Shown here piece by piece: positions 1 through 12,939 of a stretch of DNA of 64,000 nucleotides (the first letter of the stretch is position 1; every line of letters begins with the position of its first letter). The stretch covers positions 33,128,755-33,192,754 of the forward strand of contig CM022299.1 of NCBI GenBank assembly GCA_011799875.1, read 5' to 3'. Source of the DNA: Thinopyrum elongatum (Eukaryota > Streptophyta > Magnoliopsida > Poales > Poaceae). The notes below the pieces were generated by a model. The model was given only the letters and a program-made list of their open reading frames with translations, was not told the DNA's origin and ran no database searches. The position numbers and the translations under genes are program-made.

Positions 1-54
1 ATTTGAATCCCTTGTCAGTCCGGACGTCGGACATTCATGAGAGTGGCGGTCCGG

Positions 55-165
55 CCCAAACCCTAGAAGCGTTGTCAAGGCCACCCCAAACCCTAGAAGC
101 ATTGCCTACGCCACCCCAAACCCTAGAAGCGTTGTCGAGGCCACCCGAAACCGTAGAAGCATCGA
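55..165 (+). repeat. 30-bp tandem repeat, about 3.6 copies
   Basis: Copies start CCAAACCCTAGAAGC and run 30 bases each, with a few substitutions. One frame is open through all copies and reads a ten-residue repeat (P-N-P-R-S-V-V-x-A-T). This may be the C-terminal repeat of an upstream CACTA exon. A branch and polypyrimidine-poor acceptor (ATATTTGCAG) follows at 243, just before the next ATG. Confidence 0.7.
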
Positions 166-248
166 GCTAGCTAGGTCTACATTTGCACTAAGATATCCAT
201 CTGTCATGTTTGTAAATTAATTGCCATGTTGTAATATTTGCAGAAACT

Positions 249-1375
249 ATGGAGCACCGAGACATCGAAGCAGAACAGTTGTTGGGGGACATAATCCAAG
301 GTGGAGGTGATGTCTTATCGTATCTCAACGACACCGATGGTCTGGAAGGAGAGGGTGAAGTAGGCTCCGGTGATCGAACAATGGAGGTGGAAGGACATGA
401 TTATGATGGCTCCGGTGACGGAATGCCGGTGGAAGAAGGAGACCGTGATGACTGCTCCGGTGAGCGAACGGAGGAAGGAGCTATTGCAAAGTCCGGCGAG
501 GTATATATATTAATTAAGCCTGTGCTGACTAGCTAATTGATGCATTAATTGTTTTGGTATGTACACATATTAACTCTCTTCTTTTTCTTTTCTAGCCCTC
601 CGGATCGAGCCAAACTTCGGTAACAAGACGAGGCCCGAAGAAAAGGTTGCGCCAGGATGAATGATTCACGATCACAGCAATCAAGGGCGATGGCCAACCG
701 ATTGAACCCAGCCGGACCAAGGAAGCATTTTCTACTCAGTGCGGGGTTCTTGTTAGGGACATGATCCTGATCAGCATCCACCAATGGAATAAGCCTAAGA
801 GTGAAGACCATCAAGTGTCTTTTGTCAACGATAGACAGAAAGATGATCTTTGGACCGCGTTGAAGGTAAATTTCACCCTACCGCCAGAGGAGGATCCGGA
901 TAAGCCAGTTATAGAGCCATTGGTCAAGGCTCATGCTCTTAAGAAGATGGCAGATCTATTCAGGAGGTGGAAGAATGAGTTGAAATCAACGTTTGTCGAC
1001 AAAGGGAAGGCTCTAGAATTCACCGGCCGATTTGAGAAGATAAGAGATCACTGGCCCGCATTTGTGGCCCACAAGACATCGGAGAAGAGTAAGAAGATGT
1101 CAGTGACAAATAAGAAAAATGCTGCAAAGAAGGAGCATCACCATCGCACGGGGTCAGGTGGCTACCTCAAAGCCCGGCCATTGTGGGACAAGGCTGAGAA
1201 AGACCTGCTTGATAAAGGGGTCAAACCAGAGACATTGAACTGGCCAGACCGTTCAAGGACTTGGTTCTTCGGGGTTGGGGGAACCTTGGACCCTGAAACA
1301 GGGAAGTGCCGTTGGACGGAGGAGCAACTTGAAATACCCGTCAAGAAGCTTCAGAAGTATATCGCCGCAGCATAG
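249..1375 (+). pseudogene. CACTA-1 accessory gene, N-terminal part with Transposase_24-like domain
   Basis: The ATG at 249 lies 5 bases after a splice acceptor (TTTGCAG). Exon 249-499 codes an acidic Glu/Gly/Asp-rich leader and ends at GAG|GTATAT. The next exon starts after TTTTCTAG at 596 and holds a basic stretch (RRGPKKRLR). A TGA at 662-664 breaks the frame; the same frame then stays open from 761 to 1375, where a TAG ends it. The residues after 761 have the pattern of the plant Ptta/En/Spm transposase family (Pfam Transposase_24): HQWNKPK, an RRWKNELK block, GKPLW-like KARPLWDK and the RSRTWFFGVGG motif. Family members are thought to bind sub-terminal repeats in the manner of TNPA. This is a broken copy, and expression of a full protein is unlikely. 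Confidence 0.75.
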
Positions 1376-2390
1376 CAAGGGACGTTCGTTCCCGACAGAG
1401 AGAATGACGAACTCACACAGGCCCTTGGGAATCCTGAGCACCCAGGACGAACACGAGGCATGGCAGGCTCCGTTGCGTGGAAGGTTGGGTTTCCCAGCGC
1501 AGGCGGTTAGAAAACCCGGGAGAGGAGGAGGAAAGTGGAGCAGACCGAACTGCAGAAGCAGAATGCAAGGGTACGAGCGCTAGAGGAACAAGCACTAGTT
1601 CAGAGCCAGCGACCTGCCGGAGCTACCCCAGAAGCTACCCCGCCATCTCAGTGGAGAAGCAGCGTGGCTTCCACCGAGCTCCTTTAGCAGCTTGACTTCA
1701 CGGCACCCAGCTACCCCGTGGATGCTATCACGGAGGCTCAAGATTGCCACCTTATGACGCAATGGCAGCACCTCAAAGTCAAGGCGGCTGTCGGCTCTGT
1801 TGCACCTCCTGAACCCGGCGCAACTTTTCACTGCCTTCCGATTCCACAAGGCTATGCTGTTGTGATGGTTGATGAAATAACGGAGGGATTTGAGGAGCTT
1901 GAGCTTGACCACCCTACCGGTGAAGGGGAGACTCAGCTGGGTCTTGCTCTGAAGACTCCATATCTATGGCGGACTGGATGCCTCCGCCTCCTCCTACTCC
2001 TTCGGCGAGTCAGGGCACTCCGCCTCCTCCTCCGCCTCCTCCTCCGGCGAGTGATCAGGGCACTCCGCCTCCTTCTCCGACTGCTCGGTGCGTGGCCGCA
2101 CTCCGCCTCCTTCTCCGCCTGCGCCGGCGCGTCCGAGCAGCCCGCCTCCTCCTCCGCTTCCTTCTCCGGCTGCTCCGGCGCGTGGCGGCACTCCGCCTGC
2201 GCCGGTGCATCCGAGCAGCCCGCCTCCTCCTCCGCCTCGTCAGCAAAAGCGGAAGACAGCCGCCGCCGCTCCGGCTGCTCCGGCGCGTCATAGCACTCTG
2301 CCTCCTTCTCCGCCTCGTAAGAAACGAAGGAATACAGCCGCAGCCACTCCGGCTTCTCCGGCGTTTAGCAGTACAGCCAGAGGCGGGAGG
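1376..2390 (+). pseudogene. CACTA-1 accessory gene, DUF8039-like region and proline-rich linker
   Basis: This continues the frame of the preceding part through three in-frame stops (1373-1375 TAG, near 1508 TAG, near 1687 TAG). At about 1730-1960 it reads a DUF8039-like stretch: an invariant-looking VAPPEPG...IPQGYAVV-EI-GFE-LELDHPTGEGE pattern. DUF8039 is common in grass CACTA proteins and its function is unknown. The frame then shifts near 1965 and again near 2090 into a low-complexity linker of Pro, Ser, Thr and Ala built from CTCCGCCTCC-like triplet runs. Slippage in this repetitive DNA is the probable cause of the two frameshifts. Confidence 0.65.
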
Positions 2391-3428
2391 CAATACAGAT
2401 TCGGTCCATCTCTCAAGCCTCTAGGGAAGTTACCATACGAGATGACCGAGGAGGAAAACGTGCAGATCTGTCAAGCCCAAGTGAAGGACTTTTTTGCAAA
2501 GAAAAATCCACCTCCGGAGGAGAAGATAGAACCGGTGAAATTGAAGCGCACTTTGGATGCCCTGAAGCGACCACCACCGCCTCCGCCGGATGACAACCAT
2601 GTCCGCGCTCTTAAAAAGGCAGTGCAAGTAGTGCGCTGGTCGGGAACTACTTCAAGTGACAAAAGGTTACAAGAAAGAAGAAGTGGGGAAAAAATTCCCC
2701 AGCTCGGCGAACAGGCGAACCAACCGTGCCCCCCGCTCAAGGTGTCTAGCGATATCATCGCAAATCTGCCGGGGATGCTGCCCGGTACCAATCCTGGTGA
2801 TTACCTGCCCGACGATGCACATTTTGATATAACGGAGGTGGACGAACACAAATACCGGCACGGGAAGCCTCTCGTCAAACCTGGTCATCCTCCTCTAACA
2901 ACGATGATGCGAAGATTCCATGAGTGGTACATGGACACCTGCAGCGAGTCTGGGAAGGATACTTTGAAGCTGAGAGTTAAAGAGGAGCACGACCTCGTTG
3001 GAATTGATCTGTTGTCTATTCCATTTGAGGAGTTATTCCAGTTTTTCAATCAAAAGGCCCTTGATAAAATAATCGTCACTTGCTACTGTCTGTAAGTACT
3101 ACTTCTGTAATTAATTCTCTATATATAGCTCAGCTCTTTCATTGCATGTATATATAATTATCCTCACTATATTATGCCGATTAAAGATCGTCGAATGCAG
3201 AAAAGCACGAATCTATGATATTTGGTTCATTAACACAAATCTCATAGATGAATGGACGGTTAAATATAATGCCAAAGAAACCAAGGCCAACTTGCTACAA
3301 TCGTTGCTTCGAAATCAAAACAAAGATAAAATACTCTTTCCTTACAACTTCAAGTGAGTGTTACTGTCTTGTGCATATTCGGTTTCCCTTATTACTCGAG
3401 GTTATAGTAATGTAATTGATGAGTTATG

Positions 3429-5600
3429 TGTAGGGTAACGCAGCAGAAAACGAAAATTTTCCGACCTACGCACCAGCCCAGGACCACTATGGAGACTGCA
3501 TACAAGGTTTGATCATTTTCGTTACCGACTCGTAGCGCAGCGGAAGTAAAGTCGATGACGATCGGCGGTGCAAATCCCCGCAGCTAGGATTTACAACCTC
3601 CCAACCGCGAGGATGTATACCCTCGTCTTCCCTTCGGACAGCCCTCCGGGAGGCGGTCGAACAGTCCCCCGGACGATGTCGCGGACAGCCCTTCGGGAGG
3701 ACCTTCGAAACTCGAACGGTCACTCGGACAGCCCTTCGGGAGGACTCACAGAACTCGGACCGCCACTTGGACAGCCCTTCGGGAGGCACTCTCAAACAGC
3801 CCCTCGGGCACTAAGATCGAAACTACGACCTCTCTACAGAGTTGCACACATACGGTGTCAGCTATCCGGCAGGGCTTCGCCGTCCAGAACTAGTTCCTGC
3901 CGGAACCCAGACAGCCTTTCGGCTCTACGAAACTCTTTTCGTGGGAGGGAGAGAGAAGCCAGATAACATCTTGGCATGTGTATGAGAGCAAGGGATGAGG
4001 AAATGGCTGCCAAGATCACTCCTATATATAGGCAAGCCAAGGGGTAAAATTGTCACACAAAAACCCCAAAGTGCCCTTGGAATATCCCTTTCCAAAAGGG
4101 AATATGCCATATGGGAGTGCCATGTGGAGCACCATGGTGCTCCACCTCCTTGGCCGGCCACCCTTGGGGGGGGACCCCCCCCATGAGGTGCCATGCCCTC
4201 CTTCCCCTTCTAGAAGGCCCTTTTGGAATTTCCAAAAAGGTGCTTTCCATAAAATTCCCAAAAAGCACTTTCACTATTCACGACGACATTTTTCAGCGTC
4301 CGTTCGAACTGAAAATATTTATGTGGGCTTAGAACATTTCCAGTACCCACTAAAATAATTTTCAATGCGTTCTGGAACAATTCCAGTTTAGTGATTTCAT
4401 CTGCGAAAAGCATCTGAAGCGGTTCCGGCAGCCCCGGAACATTTCCGGTTTTTCTTCCAGAAAATTCCCAGAAGTTTCCAGAATGATTCTGGTATCCTCC
4501 AAGAATTATCAGGCATGTGCCGAAACCATTTTGACTTAATGGTATCCCCTGAGACAACTTTTCAGTTTCACCGGAACTCATCCGGTGACCTCTCTCTGCG
4601 GAACTTTTCCGCTGTCCGAAACTTTTCGGTGTCCGAAACTTTTTCGGTGATTTTCTCTCAGACTCCCTGTCTAGTATTCAGCAGATAGATGACCCTTAAG
4701 CGTGTGACCCTATAGGTTCGGTGAAGTATAGACATGACACGGAACCCCTTCCGATCAATGATCAACATCGGAGCCGTGGACACCCATATTGACCCCTATA
4801 CCCACACGAATGAATATTCGAGTGAACCTCCAGTTGTCGTGTGCTATTCCTGTTGCTTCGCGATATGTTACAAATATCCGAGGTGAGACATGTTGGCATT
4901 CCCGTGGATCAACAACTTGTCCACTATGCTAGTTACCTCGTTACCGGTATTGTTCTCTTTTCTCGTTACCGTGTTCCGGCATCCCCGTGATCAAATCACA
5001 AAGTGTCTGGCCAGACGATGATGGATACCGTAACACCGAGAGGGCCCAGAGATATCTTTCCATCGTCGGAGGAGCAAATCCCAATCTTGAGCTATCAAGT
5101 TACTTGACATACTTTCCCATGAACCCGTAAGCCGCCGTAATAGCCATCCATTTACGGATGACGTTTAACAAACCCCAAAGTTCATGAATCAAGCATGAAG
5201 AAACTCGATACTCTCATGGTCTGAGGAATCATGCAAACGTAAACTATCTCTGTGTTATTAACCATTAACTCATGACGAATGTATCTCATAGCATAACATC
5301 AATCGGGTCGATTCAACACAAATGTTCTTCTAACATTTGTGCCCTCAAAGTTGCTGGCATAGACATGCCTATGATTGGGAAAACATAATCATCATGCAAC
5401 ACTTGAGCTAGTCTTAGAGGCATGACTAGGAATACATTTTACCGTTTATTATTCCACACGTGCACATGGGTTTTCCCCAGAGCCTTTATGGATATACGGG
5501 ATCGGGAACCACAGCAGTTATAGCATGGAACATAAACCTAATTATGAACACGGAGATAAATAATAACATTTATTATTGCCTCTAGGGCATATCTCCTACA
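3429..5600 (-). repeat. Copia-1 left LTR (3' LTR of the minus-strand element)
   Basis: It is 2172 bp and matches 10912-12939 closely except for a block at about 3950-4260. A TATA-like CTATATATAG lies at 4022-4031 and a perfect 22-bp palindrome at 4124-4145 just upstream on the minus strand. The 3620-3810 segment holds repeated GACAGCCCTTCGGGAGG units able to form short hairpins. Confidence 0.93.
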
Positions 5601-8600
5601 GACTCCCACTTGCACTAGAGTCAATAATCTAGTTAATGCTAATGCACTTTACACCTGTGGCACACCGGTGTAAATATGCTTCGCTTGTGGTATAGCCTAA
5701 TGTCCAACGGATCTGACGACTTCAGCTCCGTGTGTATCTTTGCATATCCTCGCGTTTTCACGCTTTCACAAAATTCATATTTTGTGTGGACTTGGCTTTG
5801 TATGTATGTGAATCACAGGTCGAACCTGGATTCCTCAGACTGAGTTATGGAGCAACTACCTGCAGTAGTGTCCCATTGACAAAAGCCATCTTGGAACCAT
5901 ACTAAGTTCATGAATGAACTATATGATTCAACATTTTCTTTGTCGCTTTTAAAAGCGGCAACATACTTCGCCTCAGTTATAGAATTCGCCACAGTAACTT
6001 GTTTGGAACAATTTCCAACTACCGTGCCACCATATTGTGTATTGCACAAAACCCTTAACTTAAATCGAAAATCGCTTGGAGCATGGATGAAGACTGTATC
6101 GATGTAACCTTTTACAACGAACTCTTCATGATCTCTGCTTGCGAGAAAACATGTCATCAGTGCTACTATAGTACTCAATGACCCTTTTTCACTGTTGTCC
6201 TATGATCAGTACTTTTGATCACTTTGGTATCTATACTCGCAACAACTTTGGGAGTATTGGACATATCTGGTTGTTTTTACATACCATGGAATACATGATT
6301 AATCCAAACACAAGAGTGTGTGGAATCTCCATCATGTATTTTGCTCATCAGTGTTTTGGGACACCGAATCTTGCAAAAACTCTTTCCATGTGACTTCGGC
6401 AAGAATCACTCCTTGACGTTTTTAATGCTAAAAGGTTTTAGCATCTTGTCAATATGTATCTTTGCTCAGCCCCATTAGGTAAATCTATCTCCATAGATCA
6501 TCATGCCTAATATAAAGGCTATTTAGCCCAAGCACTTCATCGAAAAACTATTTTCAAATGAAGTCCTAATTCATGTCAAGAAATTTATTTCCAATTAACA
6601 ATGTGTCAAGCACACAACGTTTTTTAGAAATTTTATTATGCTCCCACTTACTTTCTTGAATCATAAGCATCTTCGTTACCCATTGATGAAGTCAAAACCC
6701 TTTTAACCATATCATCAAAACACGAAGATTCCAACTCCATTTTGCTATCTTCTATCCATCGCTGGAACTCTGAAGTTTGCATACTTACTAGCATCCTTTG
6801 GACTGACAAAATACCTTGGACTGTAACACATGCAAGTCCTTGGTTTCATTTCCATCAGATGGAAATCCTTTCGTCATCCTTGGTTCATATCTCATGATTG
6901 AAATATGTATTAATGCTAGTTCAACCCGAACCGACTTTAAGCATCGCTACGGTGAAGCAACCTCATCGTAGTCAACTCCTTGAACTTGTATATTGCAACA
7001 AGTCGAGCTTTATGGATAAAACATTTTTATTCGTATCAGTTATAGTTCCATAAATATTCGTCAGACTCTAAGTCTTCCGAAAGGTGTATCAAGGTTTTAA
7101 TCTTGAATCACTTATATGGAAACTATCTCGGATTGTATTGGCATTTAGCCAATTCCGGAGTCAGGGCCCATCAACGCTTCCTTGTGTATCGTAGGTATAC
7201 TGTTGTCTAACAACAATATCTCGTTGCGCACCTGATAGGTTAGCACGAGCCTTGCCTACGTGGTTCAGCTGCAAGTTCGACTGAAGTCCATACATTTTAT
7301 TGTAGAGACTTCTGTATCAGTCGCAGTAGGAAACTCCGGAATTACTTCCAAGGTCTCTTTCCTTTGACCTGATGACGAAGATACTGTTTACCTCGTCGAG
7401 TTGCACTATTCTCCCACTCACCTTTTTGAAAGAACCATTTTCTTCAAAAAGCATACCGTTCTTTGTGGCAAACCTATTTGCCTCGGTATAGTGAGGGAGG
7501 AATACCCAATTGCTTGGGATAACCTACAAGGTAGCACTTGTCTGATTTGGAATAGGTTTGTAACCTTTTGCACAAGCCCCATATTCCAAATGTTTAAGAA
7601 AAGATATAACATGGTTGGGCGTACCATACCATGGCGTCATTTCAACAGACCTGATGGAGCTCTTTTCAGTGTAAAAGCCGTAGTCTCTAAAGCATCACTC
7701 TTTAAAAGGGATAATGGCAAATTTATATATGTCATCTTTGATCTTACCATGTCATAAATGGTTTGATTACATCTTCACGGACTTTCCACATGCAATGGTG
7801 TTCCGGGAGGTGCAAGTTATGAAACTACTTTCATAACTCATCAGACATTCGCTAAACTTGTAACTCAAATATTCCTTTCTGCAATCGAATTGTAGAAACA
7901 TAATTTTCTTGTTACAATAACCATCTACTTCATTTTTGAAAACCTTTTGAATGAATTCAAAAGATCCAGACTTACGTCTCATCAAGTAAATATCGACATA
8001 TCTACTTGAGTCATTTCTGAAGATAGATAAATCCACTACTAACAACATTTATCGGACTACACCCATCAAATGTATGATCACCAATAAGTTTGTTGTCCGT
8101 TCCTTATGGCCTGTGAACGGTATTTCAGTCACTTCACTTTTCGGAGGAAAGTTGCAAGTATCAGATGATTCAAAATCAAAGGACTTCAAAAATCCATCAT
8201 AATGGAATTTATCCATGCGGGTTTCTCCAATGTGACCAAATGTAGTGCCACACTTGTGTGGTATTCTCTTAGTCTTGGGACATTTAGCATCAGTGTTATG
8301 GATGTATCATATTACTATCAATATTCATAACATACATCCCATCTGGATGGAAGCATGGCTCTAAATGTTATTCATAACACTGAACAACAATTGTTCTTTT
8401 ATGAACAACCCTTTTGCAACAACATTGTGCAAGGGGCTAGAGTGTAAAACTCTAAAATGAATTATGAAAGTAAATCCAGAGGTAATATATTAATATCATT
8501 ATTCATAACATACATCTCATTCTCAATGAAAGTATGGCCCTTATGTTATTCATAACTTCGAACATAAAAAGTTCTCTTATGAACAACCTTCTTGCAAGAC

Positions 8601-10911
8601 ACCTTATGCAATGGGCTAGAGTTTGTGAAACTCCAAACGAATTATAAAAATAAATACAGACGGTAATACACCGATGGAAGGTATAGTAACATTTACTATG
8701 TTCCCCGTGTATACCTAAAACTCATTTCTGGCTAGTCTTTCAGGCCATAGTAGTTCTTACATCGAGTTGCAACAGAAAGCAATCGAGCGGGTATCTTTGT
8801 GATTAACTCACAATACCCAAGAATCAGTGATTAAGAATTTAATCATAATTCCCAAGGACTATATCTTTGACCAGCCTTCTATACATCAAAAACTTGTATG
8901 ACATTCATACATGAGCTGGATATTCCAGTCTCCTTTCTTTCTGCCTTTATACTTCTAACAGTTTAACTTTCAGTATTTCTCCTACTCTCAGAAAAAGCAC
9001 CGAACTTAAGAGTGGCGTTAGCCCCGGACTTCCTAGGCGTGAAAGTCTTACTAACACCCTTCGGACACTTCCTTTCTCTTCAAGTTGTTGTTTTATTCAC
9101 CTTTCATCATATGATAGGCGTTCTTCTGGATCCCTCTCTTATCAGTCTAATGCATAGTAAACTCCTTTACTAATAGTTTGCAAACAAACATTGCTTTGGA
9201 TATCTCATATCTTGTAGCCTTTGTCTGTCTCTGAAAATGATTTTCAGATTCCATGAATATCACATAACTATCCAAACTTTCGAAGTTCGGGTCTCATGGA
9301 AGCAAATGTATTGCACTTGACTGAAACAGAATTATAGCTTTTGCATCGAAGGACGAGAGTCACATGATCCATAGCATAAGCGAAAGAATACCGAAAGTAT
9401 GCGATAGGACAAAGTCCTTCTCGGCACTCTTGAGGACAATCCTCACATTACGTTACCAACCGTAAAGTTTTAACCAGATATTTAACAGCTATTCAATTTT
9501 AATAGGGAAGGTGGAAATGCGAGCCATTATTCTACAACTATTAGCAAACCACACTTAGACAGTGTTCATAATTAATTGCACTGAGAATTAAACAAGTTAA
9601 TTCAACAGTGTGCTCCCACTCAAATCAATATCTCTCATAATTGATTGTGAGTGATTCAAGATCCGCATATCAATTCAACGCCATTGATGGTAGCATCACT
9701 GATGACGAAAATCTCAATCGGTAGGCAAACTTGCCAATCACATCTCTATGTGACTCTTGTTCATCTTTCGATGCGTGTGTTCCGAGCTCATGACTTTCAT
9801 GCCTGAACGTCAAGACAACCAAGTGATCTCGCTGCGAGGTCTCAACTCACCCGCCTCACACATCCCTAATCGTTCGTACCCATGGTAGCATGTGATACCC
9901 CGAAAAGTTAGGTGCCGTGACGGTGCTACACTTGGGAGAACACTAACTACTTGATATTTTTGTGAGAGATCACCCTAATAAAAAGCGACTACCACGCAAT
10001 CAAGAAGGGTGCATCATAAGGGATAAACATCTCAGGCAATTCATAATAGCATGATATGGTATAGCCCTTTCTGACGGAGAAGTCTTGTATTTCTTCATCT
10101 TCGGCATTCGCGTCGGTGTTCACCTTCGCGAAGATTGCCACCACCTTATCGATGCACCAGATAATATTGCTATCTCTATAGCTAATAAAATAATGCATTA
10201 CTTAAGGTTGACACGCAGGTCAATAAAGTGACAATCATATGGCTCCAACCATCATGCCGAATCATGACACGCAGGTCATGTTAATCAATTTACATCATAT
10301 AGTCATCTCATACATAATCAAATTATTATGAGCACTGCTATACCACATCATATGCACATGCAAACCCACCTGCAAAACCAAGTTAGACGCCTCTAATCGG
10401 TTCATGCAAAAACTTGTTTTACGTGGCTTCTAAGGTTTCGAAACAAACCAAAGCTACCAACGTCCATCATCAAGTATGATAATTCAAGTCGCTAGATTAA
10501 CTTTCCAGGGTGTATGAAATCCGAGATAATAAAATCTCGAGCCCCATACTAAACTTCGTCATACGCATGACCCCCGTGCAGATCATATCTGCATTGCCCT
10601 TTTGTCTGCGAAATTTCATCTTTCCTTTTAACTACGGTGGAATTCAATGAACTGTTAGCACTTCGTTGATCAATCAGGATCGCGGATTGCCAGAACCTTG
10701 AAACTCCACCATACTGTTATCAAGATCAGAAATATGCAAATTCCAGGGAAGCAACAAGAACATCAGGTAACAGATTTCATCTGCTACCCGCACAAATAAT
10801 TTTCAGTAATAGAACTCATCTACTACCTAATTATATTGTGCAACACCCATACATCTCTATGTATTCTAGATCGCAACCTGCATCTACGCATAGCACGGCT
10901 CATGATGCCAC
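5601..10911 (-). pseudogene. Copia-1 internal region: eroded gag-pol
   Basis: No long ORF survives, yet the order of Copia domains can be followed on the minus strand. Near 8250-7780 there is an integrase remnant (HIGET... LKSFDFES..., then SSRYVDIYLMRRKSGSFE and KEYLSYKFSECL). The stretch of core residues that should carry two catalytic aspartates no longer does. Near 7600-7380 is the post-integrase segment, and near 7030-6900 a reverse-transcriptase remnant (YDEVVSP-like, then LKSVR). At 6178-5813 an RNase H remnant reads VVKGYIDTVF, GNCSKQVTVANS and TEAKYVAA. Copia-2 shares the same erosion, so much of it predates the split of the two copies. Confidence 0.8.
10895..10910 (-). other. Primer binding site of Copia-1 (initiator-Met tRNA)
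   Basis: One base inside the 5' LTR, the minus strand reads TGGCATCATGAGCC. Copia-2 has TGGTATCATGAGCC at the same place, so this copy carries one change from the family form. Confidence 0.75.
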
Positions 10912-12939
10912 TGTAGGGTAACGCAGCAGAAAACGAAAATTTTCCGACCTACGCACCAGCCCAGGACCACTATGGAGACTGCATACAAGGTTTGATCATT
11001 TTCGTTACCGACTCGTAGCGCAGCGAAAATAGAGTCGATGACGATCGGTGGTGCAGATCCCCGCAGCTAGGATTTACAACCTCCCAACCGCGAGGATGTA
11101 TACCCTCGTCTTCCCTTCGGACAGCCCTCCGGGAGGCAGTCGAACAGTCCCCCGGACGGTGTCGCGGACAGCCCTTCGGGAGGACCTTCGAAACTCGAAC
11201 GGTCACTCGGACAGCCCTTCGGGAGGACTCACAGAACTCGGACCGTCACTTGGACAGCCCTTCGGGAGGCACTCACGAACAGCCCCTCGGGCACTAAGAT
11301 CGAAACTACGACCTCTCTACAGAGTTGCACACATACGGTGTCAACTATCCGGCAGGGCTTCGCCGTCCAGAACTAGTTCCCACCGGAACCCAGACAGCCT
11401 TTCGGCTCTACGAAACTCTTTTCGTGGGAGGGAGAGAGAAGCCAGATTATTGCATGGCACTTGTATGTGAGAAGGAGTGTGTCTTTAGGCAGCCCCCTCC
11501 ACCCCTATTTATAGGCCAAGCCCAAGGGTGGCTTCTCCAAGAAGCCAAGGGGAAAAATACCAAAGGACCCTCAAGGTGGCTTCTCCAAGAAGCCACCCAA
11601 AAAGCACTTTCACTATTCACGACGACATTTTTCAGCGTCCGTTCAAACTGAAAATATTTATGTGGGCTTAGAACATTTCCAGTACCCACTAAAATAATTT
11701 TCAACGCGTTCTGGAACAATTCCAGTTTAGTGATTTCATCTGCGAAAAGCATCTGAAGCGGTTCCGGCAGCCCCGGAACATTTCCGGTTTTTCTTCCAGA
11801 AAATTCCCAGAAGTTTCCAGAATGATTCTGGCATCCTCCAAGAATTATCAGGCATGTGCCGAAACCATTTTGACTTAATGGTATCCCCTGAAACAACTTT
11901 TCAGTTTCACCGGAACTCATCCGGTGCCCTCTCTCTGCGGAACTTTTCCGCTGTCCGAAACTTTTCGGTGTCCGAAACTTTTTCGGTGATTTTCTCTCAG
12001 ACTCCCTGTCTAGTATTCAGCAGATAGATGACCCTTAAGCGTGTGACCCTATAGGTTCGGTGAAGTATAGACATGACACGGAACCCCTTCCGATCAATGA
12101 TCAACATCGGAGCCGTGGACACCCATATTGACCCCTATACCCACACGAATGAATATTCGAGTGAACCTCCAGTTGTCGTGTGCTATTCCTGTTGCTTCGC
12201 GATATGTTACAAATATCCGAGGTGAGACATGTTGGCATTCCCGTGGATCAACAACTTGTCCACTATGCTAGTTACCTCGTTACCGGTATTGTTCTCTTTT
12301 CTCGTTACCGTGTTCCGGCATCCCCGTGATCAAATCACAAAGTGTCTGGCCAGACGATGATGGATACCGTAACACCGAGAGGGCCCAGAGATATCTTTCC
12401 ATCGTCGGAGGAGCAAATCCCAATCTTGAGCTATCAAGTTACTTGACATACTTTCCCATGAACCCGTAAGCCGCCGTAATAGCCATCCATTTACGGATGA
12501 CGTTTAACAAACCCCAAAGTTCATGAATCAAGCATGAAGAAACTCGATACTCTCATGGTCTGAGGAATCATGCAAACGTAAACTATCTCTGTGTTATTAA
12601 CCATTAACTCATGACGAATGTATCTCATAGCATAACATCAATCGGGTCGATTCAACACAAATGTTCTTCTAACATTTGTGCCCTCAAAGTTGCTGGCATA
12701 GACATGCCTATGATTGGGAAAACATAATCATCATGCAACACTTGAGCTAGTCTTAGAGGCATGACTAGGAATACATTTTACCGTTTATTATTCCACACGT
12801 GCACATGGGTTTTCCCCAGAGCCTTTATGGATATACGGGCTCGGGAACCACAGCAGTTATAGCATGGAACATAAACCTAATTATGAACACGGAGATAAAT
12901 AATAACATTTATTATTGCCTCTAGGGCATATCTCCTACA
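10912..12939 (-). repeat. Copia-1 right LTR (5' LTR of the minus-strand element)
   Basis: It is 2028 bp, 144 bp shorter than its partner because the region around the promoter (about 11440-11605) is different. On the minus strand it has a good TATA box, TATAAATA (11506-11513), and two copies of a 20-odd-base unit with the hairpin GGCTTCTCCAAGAAGCC (about 11530-11600). Confidence 0.93.
11506..11513 (-). promoter_or_regulatory. TATA box of Copia-1 5' LTR
   Basis: TATAAATA on the minus strand, followed by a GGGGTGGAGGGGG tract as in the Copia-2 LTRs. The left LTR has TATATATA at the matching place (4023-4030). Transcription start would be about 30 bases further along the minus strand; this is inferred from position only. 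Confidence 0.55.

Larger units (their letters stand above)
3429..12939 (-). mobile_element. Copia-1, Angela/BARE-lineage LTR retrotransposon, probably non-autonomous
   Basis: The element starts TGTAGGG and ends CTCCTACA on the plus strand, with perfect 5-bp duplications TTATG at 3424-3428 and 12940-12944. Its LTRs are 3429-5600 and 10912-12939. It is read on the minus strand: a primer binding site for initiator-Met tRNA lies beside the right LTR and a purine-rich tract (AGTGCAAGTGGGAGTC) beside the left LTR. The internal 5.3 kb codes no intact protein but keeps recognisable remnants of integrase, reverse transcriptase and RNase H in Copia order. Copia-2 in this window has the same internal sequence in the opposite orientation, so both are members of one family. 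The low LTR divergence over most of the U3 suggests fairly recent movement, probably by proteins supplied in trans. Confidence 0.95.

Noticed and set aside
1994..2393. Minus-strand frames opposite the proline-rich linker of CACTA-1.
   Set aside because: Mirror images of CTCCGC triplet repeats, without independent support.
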